Positions 63,434 through 64,000 of a DNA stretch of 64,000 nt are shown here, one piece after another. The notes beneath the pieces were generated by a model, which saw only the letters and a list, made by a program, of their open reading frames with translations, was not told the origin of the DNA and did not search any database. The stretch is from contig BPIQ01000001.1 in assembly GCA_026004195.1 (NCBI GenBank), positions 587,871-651,870 of the forward strand, read 5' to 3'. This DNA comes from Candidatus Binatia bacterium (GTDB lineage: Bacteria > Desulfobacterota > Binatia > HRBIN30 > BPIQ01). The position numbers and the translations under genes are program-made. Position 1 is the stretch's first letter. Each line of letters begins with the position of its first letter.

Positions 63434-64000
63434 AGCGAGGCCCGTCGATGGGAAGCCGCACGCCGAACCACGAGGGCGAAACGACCCTCGAACTCGCACT
63501 CGACCACGGGCTCACCGAGTTCGAGTACGGCCGGATCTGCGAGAAGCTCGGCCGCCGTCCCAACTTCGTCGAACTCGGCATGTTTTCCGTCCTCTGGTCC
63601 GAGCACTGCAGCTACAAGAGCTCGCGCCGCTGGCTCCGCGAGCTTCCGACCGAAGGACCCCAGGTGCTCCAAGGGCCCGGGGAAAACGCCGGAGCCGTCG
63701 ACATCGGCGACGGCCTCGCGGCCGTTTTCAAGATCGAGAGCCACAACCACCCCTCCTTCGTCGAGCCGTACCACGGCGCCGCGACGGGCGTCGGGGGAAT
63801 CCTGCGCGACGTGTTCACGATGGGTGCCCGTCCCGTGGCCATCCTCGACTCCTTGCGTTTCGGCTCCTTCGACCATCCCCGGACCCGCTACCTCGTCCGC
63901 GGGGTCGTCGCCGGCATCGGGGGCTACGGCAACTGCGTCGGCGTCCCGACCGTCGGGGGAGAGACCTACTTCGACGAGGCGTACGACCAGAACATCCTGG
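63430..64000 (+). CDS. purL: Phosphoribosylformylglycinamidine synthase subunit PurL, N-terminal part
   Basis: The gene runs off the end of the window; about 190 residues are visible. [14 protein letters not shown]-like start, [19 protein letters not shown] and [28 protein letters not shown] are unmistakable for PurL. It makes FGAM from FGAR with ATP in purine synthesis. GTG 63430 overlaps the purQ stop; ATG 63448 is an alternative. Confidence 0.96.
   Translation, partial: MKRGPSMGSRTPNHEGETTLELALDHGLTEFEYGRICEKLGRRPNFVELGMFSVLWSEHCSYKSSRRWLRELPTEGPQVLQGPGENAGAVDIGDGLAAVFKIESHNHPSFVEPYHGAATGVGGILRDVFTMGARPVAILDSLRFGSFDHPRTRYLVRGVVAGIGGYGNCVGVPTVGGETYFDEAYDQNIL

Overview
This is a 64-kb, GC-rich, gene-dense bacterial chromosome segment with no rRNA, tRNA, phage or IS element. 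The housekeeping order (gatCAB; rimP-nusA-ylxR-infB-DUF503-rbfA-truB-rpsO-pnp-M16 protease-dut-purS-purQ-purL) is generally bacterial. Tat and TonB-like envelope genes, DUF1329, choice-of-anchor/dockerin and FG-GAP proteins with Pro/Thr linkers, several acyl-CoA dehydrogenases and ethylmalonyl-CoA pathway genes suggest an uncultured lineage near the old Deltaproteobacteria, for example Candidatus Binatota. That placement is an inference, not a measurement.

Layout. 1-7.6 kb: the end of a glycosyltransferase-NHL protein, a GT2 glycosyltransferase, a zinc-ribbon DUF3426 protein, tatA, a TonB-like protein, a Tat-exported M15 peptidase and a frameshifted YfhO-type membrane protein. 7.6-12.8 kb (minus): folD-gcvT-gcvH-gcvPA-gcvPB, which feeds glycine carbon into the folate pool. 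12.8-13.4 kb: a dense array of REP-like hairpins. 13.4-20.4 kb: a broken choice-of-anchor V/dockerin gene, a D-2-hydroxyacid dehydrogenase, a frameshifted DUF1329 gene, a thiamine-diphosphate enzyme, a small ORF and mgtE. 20.4-28.2 kb: a class III aminotransferase, two acyl-CoA dehydrogenases, cysE, a zinc-responsive ArsR/CDF pair and a B12-radical SAM protein. 28.2-38 kb: serS, yraN, gatCAB with a dienoyl-CoA-isomerase-like crotonase, argJ, a HisN-like phosphatase and a GT39-like protein. 38-44 kb: an Rrf2-ferredoxin pair and three ethylmalonyl-CoA pathway genes (mcd, mcl, ecm). 44-51 kb: FG-GAP and PQQ-type propeller proteins, a methyltransferase, comF and two small unknown genes. 51-64 kb: greA and the translation/RNA-decay/purine block.

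Functional links. Mcd, Mcl and Ecm are the later steps of glyoxylate regeneration from acetyl-CoA. With the glycine cleavage operon and a hydroxypyruvate/glyoxylate-reductase-like enzyme they suggest C1/C2 metabolism of serine-cycle type. No C1-oxidation gene is in the window, so this remains an inference.

Most notable observations. (1) In about ten genes a -35/-10 pair ends only 5-9 bases before the start codon and no Shine-Dalgarno sequence fits, which predicts widespread leaderless mRNAs. (2) The REP-like array contains two stem variants related by compensatory base changes. (3) The ArsR carries an exact CzrA-type zinc site, and its operator overlaps the -10 element. (4) The rimP-nusA operon has a terminator in its leader and shares a 12-base promoter core with rpsO. 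(5) Five reading-frame breaks fall in four genes between 6.5 and 20.5 kb and nowhere else. This may reflect local assembly indels or gene decay.
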